NCBI GenBank assembly: GCA_021234155.1
Contig: JAJEKV010000085.1
Span: 3,730,706-3,794,705, forward strand
Direction of reading: 5' to 3'
From: Isoetes taiwanensis
Lineage: Eukaryota > Streptophyta > Lycopodiopsida > Isoetales > Isoetaceae
Length of the DNA stretch: 64,000 nt
Shown here one piece after another: positions 24,749 through 34,565 of this stretch. The notes beneath the pieces were generated by a model. That model was not told where the DNA came from. It searched no databases and saw only the letters and a program-made list of their open reading frames with translations. Each line of letters opens with the position of its first letter. Positions within the stretch are counted from its first letter, which is position 1. The position numbers were made by a program, and so were the translations under genes.

Positions 24749-26400
24749 TCATGTTCTGCCCTGATATTTTGCTGAAGATGCTAAAGCAACTGCACTATTG
24801 TTATCACAAAATATGACAGTTACTCTCACTTGCTCTAGCATAACTCCTGCCAACAATTGGTGTAGCATAACTCCTGCCAACAATTGGTGCAACCAAATAG
24901 CTTCTTGAGCGACTGCACATGCTGCTATGTTCTCGGCTTCAGTACTAGATAAGGCCACAATGGGTCTCTTGCTTTTCCATGAAATCGTGCATCCACCAAG
25001 CATGAAAACGAAACCATAAGTTGATTTCCTTGTGTCAATCTCTACAGCCCAGTCTGAATCTGTGTATCCAACCAACTTAAAATTCTTTGAGTCTACTTTC
25101 TGATATACCAAGGCAGAAGTCTTTGTCCCTTGCACATATCTCATAATTCGTTTAATTGTAGTCCAATGTTGCTTTCCTGGATTCTATGAATTGACTTGCA
25201 ACTCCCACTGCATATGACAAAATTGCTCTTGTACAAACTGCTAAGTATATCAGGCATCCTACTGCATGGCGATATGGAATCTCTTGCATTTCAACCTGTT
25301 CGTCCTCACTGTTTGGAGCCATGTCTGCAGTAAGCTTTACACTGACATCCATTGGAGTATTGACTGGTTTACAATCTTCCATCTGAAATGGATTTCGCCA
25401 AGGTCTACCATCTCAAACTCACTTGCAAGTTGTTTCTTCACTTGTTCCAAAAATACTAAGCTGTTGGACACCAATATGCAATCATCTACATATAGTGCCA
25501 CTATCACAAAGAACTCTCCCACTGATTTTACATACACATTTCCATCTGCTTTTGTATTCTGGAATCCAAGAGTGTGAAGGTATCCATTGATTTGATCGTA
25601 CCAAGCCTTGGGAGACTGCTTGAGCCCATAAAGAGCTTTCTTTAGCTTGCATACCTTAGATTCCTTCCCTTTAATCTCATAACCGTGAGGTTGTGAGATA
25701 AAAGTCTCTTCTTGTAAGTCGCCATGAAAGAAAGTTGTTCTTACATCCATTTGATGAACTCCCAAGTCTAGTTGAACTATCATGGCAAAAAGAATGTGAA
25801 TCGAAGACATTCTTACCACGGGTGAGAAAGTTTCGGTGAAGTCTACTCCAGCAACTTGAGAGAACCCCCAGGCCACGAAATGTGCTTTGAAACGATCAAT
25901 CTGTCCTGCCGCATTCTTCTTCACCTTGAAGATCCATTTGGTACTATCCAGCTGGCGCCCAGGTGGTAGCGAAGTAAGGTCCCAAGTGTGATTCTTCGAA
26001 AGGGAATCATATTCGGAATACATGGCTTGCTTCCATTCTGCTGCATACGGCCCAGAAAGAGCATCTTGCACTGTTGCAGAATGGACTCTTCAATGGCTAT
26101 GGCATCAGGAGTATGGGATCCACTTGATGAGGCTTGATATATAGAGGAGGTTGTTGTATCTGTCATGCACCACTCATCTAACATATCAAAATCAAGAACA
26201 CTCCGACTGATATTGATATTGGGCAGCCGTCCATAGTATAAGTCCTCATTAAAGGTCTCAAATTATAGAGGCGATAGGCTTTGATTTCTGTACAATATCC
26301 AATCAGCACGCATTTAATACTTTTCCAATCTAACTTCTTTCGCTTTTCATCTGGAATGTGGGCATAGGCCATGCAACCAAAAGTTCGAAGGTGCTTTAAA
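24749..26400 (-). pseudogene. Copia integrase end, reverse transcriptase and RNase H
   Basis: From right to left, the integrase C-terminal part reads FGCMAYAHIPDEK near 26370. The reverse transcriptase runs from about 26050 to 25400, with WIFKVKKNAAG, an Asp in HQMDVRTTFFHG, ALYGLKQSPKAW and the YVDD box near 25485. The frame shifts near 25380 into GCLIYLAVCTRA, and RNase H follows with GYTDSDWA and ALSSTEAEN (24920-25080). A duplicated HQLLAGVML phrase lies near 24860. The frame is broken near 26070-26180 and near 25150. It is the 3' half of the Copia coding region, and the 5' half lies at 37485-39494. Confidence 0.92.
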
Positions 26401-26518
26401 GCACGATTTCATTAATTGGAGAAAATAAGCCCATTTTGAGAATTTTAAGCAGACCTAATTTGCTCTAGCACGAATACTTTCACCTACTTCTCGAGCACAA
26501 GAAACATGAGGTAATTAA

Positions 26519-26567
26519 CATACACATATACATACAAATACACATATACATACACATACACATATAC
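26519..26567. repeat. (CATACA/CATATA)n microsatellite
   Basis: A run of alternating ACATAC, ACATAT and ACAAAT words lies about 100 bp upstream of the first 80-codon gene. Confidence 0.8.
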
Positions 26568-26601
26568 TCGTAGAAGCTCAATAATGGCCCTACATTGTAC
26601 A

Positions 26602-26639
26602 CCAATAATTCACATCAATAATTTTACTTCACTATAAAA
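26602..26639 (+). promoter_or_regulatory. CCAAT and TATA promoter of small gene A
   Basis: CCAAT starts at 26602, TATAAAA at 26633 and the ATG at 26676. The 37-bp stretch from CCAAT to TATAAA matches that of gene B at 33 of 37 positions, with identical CCAAT-TATA (31 bp) and TATA-ATG (43 bp) spacing. Spacing is as expected for a plant core promoter. Confidence 0.75.
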
Positions 26640-26675
26640 ACGGCTTGACGAGGGGGTAGAGGCCATTCATCTTCT

Positions 26676-26918
26676 ATGGCTTCCTCAATGCCTCGTCCAG
26701 AGCACATCCGCTCTTTCAAGTGTTACTTGAGCTACAACGATCTGGGCAAATGCGCTAGAAATAGCGTTAAGCTTGATCCATGGCTCTTATCTAAAGCTGA
26801 AGGACCTGCTAGTGCTTGCAGGAAGCTCACTCGTGTTAAAGTCCACATTTACTGGCTTCCTGATCAGGAGATCTATGAGCTGAATGCCATCACGAGCTTT
26901 GATCTTGATGACGAGTGA
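26676..26918 (+). CDS. Unrecognised 80-residue protein, paralogue A
   Basis: This is a single-exon 80-codon frame with ATG at 26676 and TGA at 26916-26918. I recognise no family. It aligns without a gap, over its whole length, to the 80-residue protein at 28035-28277, with 30 identical positions (about 38%). Shared landmarks are three cysteines (16, 26, 48), LDPxL (33-37), KAxG (40-43), RV (53-54), WLP (60-62), YE (67-68), IT (72-73) and an acidic tail ending DDE. There is no signal peptide or membrane segment. The promoter 5' of it is also shared. Its stop codon abuts a 745-bp element whose 9-bp target duplication starts at the last base of the stop. Being open while the neighbouring transposase gene is decayed suggests retained function, but that is inference. 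Confidence 0.7.
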   Translation: MASSMPRPEHIRSFKCYLSYNDLGKCARNSVKLDPWLLSKAEGPASACRKLTRVKVHIYWLPDQEIYELNAITSFDLDDE

Positions 26919-26926
26919 ATATGCAC

Positions 26927-27671
26927 CAGGGTAAATTTTAAGGACCCTAAATGTTTTCGTATCCAAATAAAGGTTGGCTAAAGCTATAAAAATAAGAGTC
27001 CGTACATTTTTTTTTGGCGAAATGTGATACAGTCAAGCCCTTTAGTTTTCTTCCCACTTGGCGAAATTATAAAGTTTGTATAATTTGAAAATTCTTATGT
27101 TGGCGATTTTGTCTTTGTTGGTGGTAGCTAAACGACAACTGTTGAACTAAGCAAGTTATCATGCGTATTTTAGTTGATATATTTAAAGAGAAGTGATCAT
27201 GTGCGTGTATCTGTGGGTACCAATAACAATAAAAAATGATGATGATGGTGCATATCTAACCATGGGACAATCTTCCGTATTCGGACGAACTACATTGTAT
27301 GCTATGTGAATGGAAATAGCAAACATAATAAAAAAGGTGGGAGTTTTTTTCAATGTTTAACATTGCAATAGTGTAATGGTCGTGGTTCTTCAATATGGCG
27401 ATTCCTAAATGAAAGATGTATCTGAATAGATTAGACATGGCTATTTGAATTGATCTGGGCGCGCCTAATCAGCTTCAGGGAAGGCGATTCAGCACGCCAA
27501 TGCTGCAGTCAATCTCGGCTAAACCCTAAATGTCCAAAATTTTCCCCCTTTTGGAATGGCTAATTTTTTATTTTTTTTAAGAAATGACCCTTATAAACTT
27601 TAGCCACGAAATTTTAGTAGTGGTCTAAAAAATCGCCATTTGGCGAGTTTTAGCCTCTCTTTATTACCCTG
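26927..27671. mobile_element. 745-bp non-autonomous element at the stop codon of gene A
   Basis: The 9-bp sequence AATATGCAC flanks it (26918-26926 and 27672-27680), and the ends are inverted (CAGGGTAA at left, TTACCCTG at right). It holds no significant frame. Its right part shares a ~100-bp block with 12570-12675. A 9-bp duplication suits Mutator-like elements and the CAGGG start recalls hAT ends, so the superfamily is open. Confidence 0.82.
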
Positions 27672-27960
27672 AATATGCACCTGCTAATAATGTAATAATG
27701 ACATGGGTACCTAATAACTAAGTAAGGATGTAATAGCATTCTGATTAAGGATGTAATATCACGTACCTTAACTGAGTATATTGTAACGATGTGCTATCCC
27801 ACCTCCACTTATTCTGCAAGCTGTCATTGAATTCAATCATAGCTAAATTCGTCAAGCAAACATGTTTTCAGACATACGCATATTAGTATGAAATAAGTAT
27901 TATTCTTGTACGTATACAACAGTCTGATACACATTCAGACTTCTGGTGGTGTAGTATACC

Positions 27961-27998
27961 CCAATAATTCACCTCAATCATTCCACTTCACTATAAAG
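27961..27998 (+). promoter_or_regulatory. CCAAT and TATA promoter of small gene B
   Basis: CCAAT starts at 27961, TATAAAG at 27992 and the ATG at 28035. Spacing is identical to the promoter of gene A, and the stretch between the boxes includes the shared words ATAATTCAC and ACTTCACTATAAA. Confidence 0.75.
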
Positions 27999-28034
27999 GC
28001 TTCTCACTTCGGGGCTTAATTTCATTCATCCCCC

Positions 28035-28277
28035 ATGGATTTTTCGCCTTCTTCAGTTCACCACATTGAGGCGATCAAGTGCTCAATGAGCCACTCTGAT
28101 CTTGTTGGTTGCCTGGACAGGCATCTTCTTCTTGATCCCTACCTGCGAAGAAAAGCTTTGGGCGCTGAGATTCATTGCCCTGCGTCAATTCGTGTTACGA
28201 TCGATCTGATCTGGCTTCCTGAGCGAATGAGCTATGAGATATCAGGGATCACTACTACAGATCCTGAAGATGAATGA
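28035..28277 (+). CDS. Unrecognised 80-residue protein, paralogue B
   Basis: This single-exon 80-codon frame, ATG at 28035 and TGA at 28275-28277, is the gap-free paralogue of gene A. The two retain length, cysteine positions 16, 26 and 48, the WLP motif, YE, and the acidic end (DPEDE here, DLDDE in A). At about 38% identity, with matched promoters, the pair looks like an old tandem duplication. Before the 745-bp insertion the two starts were about 605 bp apart. The predicted protein is soluble, with an alternating hydrophobic pattern in residues 53-62 (RVTIDLIWLP) that would suit a beta strand. A zinc site, DNA-binding role or transposition accessory role are all possible and none is shown. 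Confidence 0.7.
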   Translation: MDFSPSSVHHIEAIKCSMSHSDLVGCLDRHLLLDPYLRRKALGAEIHCPASIRVTIDLIWLPERMSYEISGITTTDPEDE

Positions 28278-28439
28278 ATCACCTGTTTAGCATTGTATAG
28301 TGTAAGAGCTCTTGTGTTGAGATGGAAAACGCAGAGCGTAACAAATAATAACTAGTCTATTGTAACTTTCATGTCATGAATGATATAGTAATTATGTAAA
28401 AGAGCATTGCATACCTCAAGAGTTCTCATCATCGTCCTT

Positions 28440-30600
28440 AGCTTCTTTAGCCACTAATTCTTGCAACCGAGCCCTAACACTCATGGGGATCACCAATCGA
28501 CAATGGCCTGGTCTCTACGGCCCAACCATAGTCTATTGTTTTCAAAGGTTGGTAGCGTGGTGGGTCATTAGGATTGGGTCTCCAATTCTTGCTCCAAAGA
28601 ATCCCTATACGCATTGCATATGAGGTTCCCTTTCCGGCAATAGGTTCAAACCAAGAGACAAACACCTCTTCGTAATGTGGGAGATTAGGGTCCTCTATTG
28701 GGTCCTCTTGGCAAAAACCCATCCATGTCGGGCGCTATCATGTGGTCTCGATTAGCAAGAGCATTCCCTTCTTGACATCTTGGTAGGGGTCAATATTTCA
28801 ACCGGGTTCTTGGGTCTACCGAGAAAGGCCCAACGTAATGAGGTGCTTCAATGTGCTCATCCACAAACACTCTTCGGTTCTTCCAATGCACTTTGCCCGG
28901 TGTCCGGGCCGAAATCCCGAATGAGAGCTCTACCGGGGCCGCACGCCACCAAGCACTCGCAACAAGGTGGACCAAAGAGTCAATAACTTCATTCATATAT
29001 GTGTTGGACCATGACTTATCGCCACTCTAGAAATAGCTGCCCAAAGCATCATGTACTTGGCAATAGAAGCTCTTAATGCACCTATATCTTTCAAGCTCCC
29101 ATATGGTCACAGGACCTTAGGTGACCCTCTCGGAATCATAGGTAAACCTTGGGCATCCTCCTTCCACATTCTCGATTCCCTTTTTCGGGAGCCACTCCTA
29201 TGCCCCGGCCTCATCTTGTAGAACATTAGTGGCCATCCATCCTTCATGCAAAACTTGAAGAGTAGAGGTTCCAAGTGACCACATAAACGGTCCTTCTTAT
29301 CGGGGATAAAACCTTTCACGAATTCCTTCCAATCGAACCTCTGTCACAAGGTAAGGCGAAGGAGCCTTTGAACTACACCTTGCCTGAGAGTTGCATAAGC
29401 TCCGAATAGTCAATGCATCCGATCTTCTCATTAGAGTAGAGTAGTTTCCAAATAGGGCATCTATGTCATCGTGGGTGTGTCCAACCATCATGAATCCCAA
29501 ATTTGCACTTGATCAAATACACCTAACCAAACCAAGTATGACAAGTAAGAGAAAAGATATCTATTCTTATTCGACCTGAGCAATTATCTAGTCGCAAGTA
29601 AAGCCTCCTAGGCAACTTGTTTGCTACCATGGGGCCTTTGATAGGAGGCATAAAATCATTTCTACCGCCATTCATCATTTTTGTCCCGAGGTTATCTCAG
29701 TTTAAAATTGCGCACCCCACCGCTTTCGGAGACGATCAAGATCTCTCAAAATGGCCCCAATTATCCTAGATTTATTCTCCGGTGTCTTCAAGGTATGATT
29801 CAAGGATCCCACATGAAAATTAGAATCATCGTGCCGAGGTCCGGTGAGAAGTGGCCCAAGGCACCTATACCATGGCCATGCATGAGAGCACTGTAACACC
29901 GACCTTCACCGCTCACCCCTCCATACACTTTTGCTAGCTTCTCTAGACGAGGGACCATGGTCTTATTCTGATCCATCTTATCATGTATGATGGTTAAAGC
30001 GTGCTTTCGAGATCTATGCGACAAAGCTCTCCGGGACCCGAAGAAGGCTCTGCAAGAAATCGGGCGTCATATGCGATTTTCTCTCTATTGCAAGTACCCT
30101 TCTTTTCGTTTGGATCTCTGGTCTTAGCAAGCTTTTCCTTTATGACAATACGGTGTGTTACACTTGGAAAATGCTATCCTCTTAGCTATTGATACCTCTG
30201 AATGATTCTCTTTTTTCAAGCATGAAATGACGAAGGAGAAATATGCTTGCCCTGTCATCTCTCAGAACGGAAATATCTACTTCTTGGTGTATATCCTTCT
30301 TAGTCAAGACTCGAAGGTAGCCTCTTAACATTTTGTTCGCTACCCTCGCCGTAATTTTTCGAAATGTGGTGGCATCGTCTCGTTTTCATCTATGAACATA
30401 GATAGCACAAAGATTGCCCCCAAAGTATGAGACCTTGGCTTCTTAGACCCAAGATTTCCGCTCAACAAATTACGGGCCATCATTGAAGAGCTTCTTCCAC
30501 TTGTAAAAGTGGAAATGGGAATACCATAGGCTTTATGCCATGCTTTCACGCACACCCGTTTGTTATTCAACATCGGTTTTATGGACTACACCATTTTCGT
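28440..30600 (-). pseudogene. Transposase-like gene with GHTHDDID motif, decayed
   Basis: On the minus strand, colinear pieces in changing frames read VCVKAWHKAYGIP (near 30540), ALTIIHDKMDQNKT (near 29990), ALMHGHG (near 29890), MMVGHTHDDIDALFG (near 29480) and later FVSWFEPI (near 28660). HDKMD, HGHG and GHTHDDID in this order recall a family of eukaryotic transposon proteins, probably with an RNase H-like fold (the DUF7869-like group), where the acidic residues in these motifs may be catalytic. I state this from memory of the pattern. At least six stops or shifts interrupt it. It lies inside the 11.1-kb TIR element and is its best candidate transposase. Confidence 0.55.
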
Positions 30601-30779
30601 GAGCAAAGATCTAGCATGTTATATGCAAAAGTTGTGCCTCAGAGGACTTCATGTTCCAAAAAAAGGTTCTCATGCAAGCTATCTCACGGGATGTAAAATT
30701 TGCACAAAGATCGTTTCATGCAAAGACGTTGATGACCTGAAGTCTAGAATAGCCTTCAAGACTAGTTTTTATTTCACAT

Positions 30780-31542
30780 TTACTCTGTGGCCGGGCGTGT
30801 TTCGGGTCTCCGATTGACCATCTTTGTAGGTCTCTTTTTGGTGATGCCAATTTCGGGTCTAATGGAGTAAGGTTCATTCTCCACATCCTTCTCCTTCACC
30901 GCAACCACAAGAGTACAAACTGGAATGTTATCAACGAGCACGAGGTCTATGGGCCATCTCACAAGGTCATGCAGGTTGGGGCATTTCGCACGGCCCTGGC
31001 AACAAGATAGAGATCTTTTTTCGTGCATTGGAAAAATGTTCATGATAGTAGCAGACTATCGAGCCTTCCCTAACTTCACGCCGACACCGCGATGGTTTGG
31101 ATCGGCAAAAACGATAACACCATAGGCATAAGCCATGTGGCAAAGCATTCATGCATGAGTGTGCACGCCTTCTCAACTAACTCATCTCTAGAAAGCCCTT
31201 GCACATGATTCGCCTCATTACTGGCTAACCCCTCATTCCCTCTGTCCTGCCAGTCTATGCGTTTTATCCGACACGGTGGGGGTGCAAGCTTCCTCATGTC
31301 TATCAAGTTGAGCAGCAATGTCCTTCTTGTACCACAACACAAAAGTCCCCACAGCTTCACCCATTTTTTCTATTTCCATTTCGAATTGGTAGCGATATCG
31401 TGCATCGGAAACATTAACAATTGAAACAACAACCATACCCCCGGGACAAATAATTGTGATGGCGCTCGAAATTGTGGACTCTTCCCTCTGCCACCTTTTT
31501 CCCCAGCAGATACAGCGGAATTACATCTGCCATCCTGCAAAC
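30780..31542 (-). pseudogene. Upstream part of the transposon gene, DUF8039-like segment
   Basis: After a good acceptor (TTTGCAG near 31544 on the minus strand) the frame starts MADVIPLYLLGKKVAEGRV. In a shifted frame it continues with VVVSIVNV and EKMGEAVGTFVLW (near 31350). The pattern of a start with VAxGxV and an end GEAVGTFVxW resembles the DUF8039 segment of plant CACTA-associated proteins. Further left are cysteine-rich and charged pieces (LSRDELVEKACTLMHECFA near 31170) and a PEIGITKKRPTKMVNRRP segment near 30840. It probably belongs to the same gene as the GHTHDDID remnant. Stops and shifts abound. Confidence 0.45.
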
Positions 31543-31557
31543 AAGAGGTCGTGAATA

Positions 31558-33295
31558 GCGCGGCCGCGATCCTCGTAAACAGAAAGCACTGTGATCATAA
31601 ACCACTACAAAAAATAGCAACTGAAAAATAAAAAATGGTCAGGACTTTCGCCACCGCGATCTTATCGAGCATGGGTAAGAATGCGGTCGCGCTTTTTGCA
31701 AGCATTCACACTAGCTGTTTCAATAAGAACTCCTGCAAATCAAATTTCGAGGCTAGCTAGTGGTTTCAACTCAAAGTTATCGATAGCTGGGAGTTATTTG
31801 GTCAATAGCAAGTGTAGATGGTTGAAGGTATCGCGACCGCAATCTCGTGGAGCACCAACGTTAAACGATTGTCTTACAGAATAAAGCATTACTCATACCT
31901 CACAGAATACGGTGGCGTCAACGTGAACTTGTAGCCGAGGACCCATCAGAAGCTGCAGTGTCATAAAAACAGTGTTTAGTTTCATCCACATGGAGAAAGA
32001 AAGCAAATACTTGAAACACGTTTACATTGTATAATAAACACAGCAGAGTGCACAGTTTTGCTTAGAACATCTATTTTTACATAGTTGCAACAAAGTTTCA
32101 GGAGGTATCTTATCAATCCATGCAATACATAGTGATGTTAGTGCAGAGACTCGGAGGTTGTAGTTATAATTGAAATTCAGTGCAACATAAACGTTGTGTT
32201 CACTTCAGTGAGGGATATGCATCAGAATAGGACTTTTACCTCGTCCGAAACCCTGAATTCGATGCAGTTGCAGAATTTCGAATGTGTAGTGGCGGATTGC
32301 AAGCGGATTTTCAGCGCCCTCGTCAGCGGCTTCAATGGATGCAGAATTCTGCAGCAAATCCTTGCCCGAACTTGGCCCAGCTTAGGCGCAGCTCCAGCGC
32401 CTCGAAGATCTTGCAAAACAATGAAATTTGAATTGGCTTTTCCCGCTTTCTCGAATTGGTTTGTTCTCGAATTCAAATTTTACAGTCACTGTCCGTCCGT
32501 AAACCGGATTTTTTTGGGGCATTTATGGCTGCATAATGTGTCAGGTCCGAAATTACGGCCCGAATTTGAACGCGGATGTCCAAGTGGATAAGGACCTTTC
32601 GTACGGATTACTTGCCTTTTCGGACGGGTATATTCGCACGACCGCATTTATGTCAGGGAATAAATACGGCGTACGCAATTAGTATTACTTATCACGGTGT
32701 CGACGCCATTATGGCTGGCACGTTTTTTCACGCGCCATTATGAGGGGCGGGCAATTAATTTCCGCGGCCGCGTTCTATAAATTGAAACTCAAAACATTTA
32801 AAAACAAATTTCGACTCCGCGATTTCTTTCAGCGCCTAGCGCCTTCGCCCTCCGAGCGCCTTCTCGAGCCACTCAAAAGGACTGTCAGATTTAGCACTCA
32901 CCCCGGCCCGCGATCCCATGGCACCTAAGGACTCCCTCAGAGAAGGTAATTTCTAACATTTCAGCTCAGCAACATCGCGGCCGCGATCTTGCCTACTAGA
33001 ACTTCTATTGTTTAAATAAGTATAGCTGCTCAGCAAGATCGCGGCCCCGGTCTTGCTTGCTAGGTTTTGTAATTTCTAGATAGCGGTCTTCATAAGTGTA
33101 GCTGCTCAACAAGATCGCGGCCGCGGTCTGGCTGAGCATAGATTTTCTTTCTTGCGATGTTCATGAGTACTAGTGTAGTAGGTCATTAGGTTCGCGACCG
33201 CGATGTTTTCTTGCCGTGCTTAAGTGCTACAAAACATCGCGGCCGCGATAGTGTGGAGTTCTATTTTAGCTGCATGGCAGGATCGCGGTCGCGTT
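31558..33295. repeat. Array of GC-rich palindromes centred on GCGGCCGC
   Basis: Sites occur at about 31558, 31650, 31681, 31830, 32761, 32974, 33038, 33114, 33191, 33236 and 33282. The fullest form is ATCGCGGCCGCGAT, a perfect 14-bp palindrome (32974-32987 and 33236-33249). Others vary at one to four positions, such as ATCGCGGTCGCG and TCGCGACCGC. The surrounding DNA is much less GC-rich. Around 33000-33130 a ~75-bp unit repeats (GTGTAGCTGCTCAACAAG then the palindrome). The array lies between the minus-strand and plus-strand transposon genes and in the first introns of both. In CACTA elements similar short motifs bind the element's own protein, which is an analogy only. Confidence 0.85.
32776..32783 (+). 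promoter_or_regulatory. Possible TATA box of the plus-strand transposon gene
   Basis: TATAAATT follows a GCGGCCGC palindrome (32761-32774) and lies 142 bp upstream of the ATG at 32918. No other support. Confidence 0.35.
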
Positions 33296-34141
33296 TCTCT
33301 ACAGTAGTTTATACCTTTTCGTTGCACCACATTATGCAGCCTACCAGGCACTCACCACACGCTTTTGTTTACAGCACTTGCTCTCTTCCGAGGACCAGAT
33401 GTCGAGCCCGTCCGTATTATAACCCCTTCCAATGAAAGGAAATGGTGTATTGAGATTGCACAGGCTATACCGCACATTAAGGGTGATCGCAGAAAAGGAC
33501 CTCGCGGCTGCTTCTCACAAGACCGAAAAAAGCTGAGGACGTTGAACAAGTTGGCATAGTGGTGGCAATGTGGGAAGTACTAAGAACAATGTGCAAGATG
33601 CTATCATATGCAGCATTGAGGACACACAAGCATTGCAGTTTCTGGAGTACATTTTGAAATGGCGCAATTATGACCCGCCTCTCGATGACGGCCGGCAAAA
33701 AATGAACAAGCCCGACCACGAGGGAAAACGTCCCCACGGCCTAAGGGTTATGGCTGGTTGTTGGCATCCTATGAATCTCTCTCTTTGTCAGGAATAAAGG
33801 GAAACAGAGACATATTGCTCGGGTTCTCGGCATGCAGAAATGGTTTGTCTACAGACAAGAAGCCTCCGAGCTGTGCCTTGAAAGCAGTTCGGGACGAGAA
33901 GATGCCCTCCGTGATGGACACCAATTGGCTAAGAGCCGTGGCCAAGAAAAAGAGTGTGAAGCCTATTGCCACTTTGGGAGAGACATCAGCACCAAAAGAG
34001 GTTGTTCAAGAACCACAATCCACGATAAACCCCTCCGGTATTGTTAACCCTACTCTTCCTCTTGCTATGAAGGCTCCAGATAGCACTACATCTGGTGGAT
34101 TTATTCCAAAAAGCTCGCTCCTTTCAAAATTAGCCTCGTGA
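32918..34141 (+). pseudogene. Plus-strand transposon gene, 5' part (function unknown)
   Basis: A candidate first exon of 28 nt (ATG at 32918, MAPKDSLRE) ends at donor GTAATT at 32946. The intron contains six palindromes and ends at TTTACAG (33374). The next exon continues in phase with ALALFRGPDVEPVRI and stops near 33559. Later pieces in other frames include IEDTQALQFLEYILKWRNYD (near 33630) and MDTNWLRAVAKKKSVKP (near 33920). I recognise no domain. Frame changes suggest decay or further introns. It is divergent from the minus-strand transposase genes across about 1.4 kb. Confidence 0.4.
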
Positions 34142-34565
34142 ATCGACACCTCCATCAAGATAGCCCGCAGCCCGCCAGCTCTCAAACCCCCAAGAACGGA
34201 TGCCTCCTCTAAACTAGCATTGACATGGCCCCACGCACCGCCATTCCGGTCGAAAGTTGAAGTTCAATCCCGAAGAGGAACGCAGATGGCGAGCAAACCA
34301 CCTCGAAGCTTGAACAGGTTCAAAAGGTTCTACCCCTTAGGGGTTAATTGGTTTACAAAGATTTCTATTTTTTGATTGTGAACCTGCACCAAAGAAACTT
34401 GACACCGCGTAATGCGGTCAAATGACCATGTTCAAACTCGGTCAAAAGCTTCAAAACATACCCTACGCAGGGTCCTCACCCCTGACGCCGTTCCGCTTGA
34501 CCCTATTACCAAGTAACTAATTCTTTATCTTTTGGACACTCGTTATGTAGATTTGACCTCGACGG

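Noticed and set aside
31604-31620. CACTACAAAAAATAGC, which looks like a CACTA element start
   Set aside because: A palindrome copy of the same array lies to its left at 31558, no matching inverted terminus is found near 37.3 kb, and the surrounding element has different inverted repeats. I treat it as coincidence.
32196-32591. 131-codon plus-strand frame in the palindrome region
   Set aside because: An overlapping minus-strand frame of similar quality exists and neither has a domain. The region is more likely promoter or intron.
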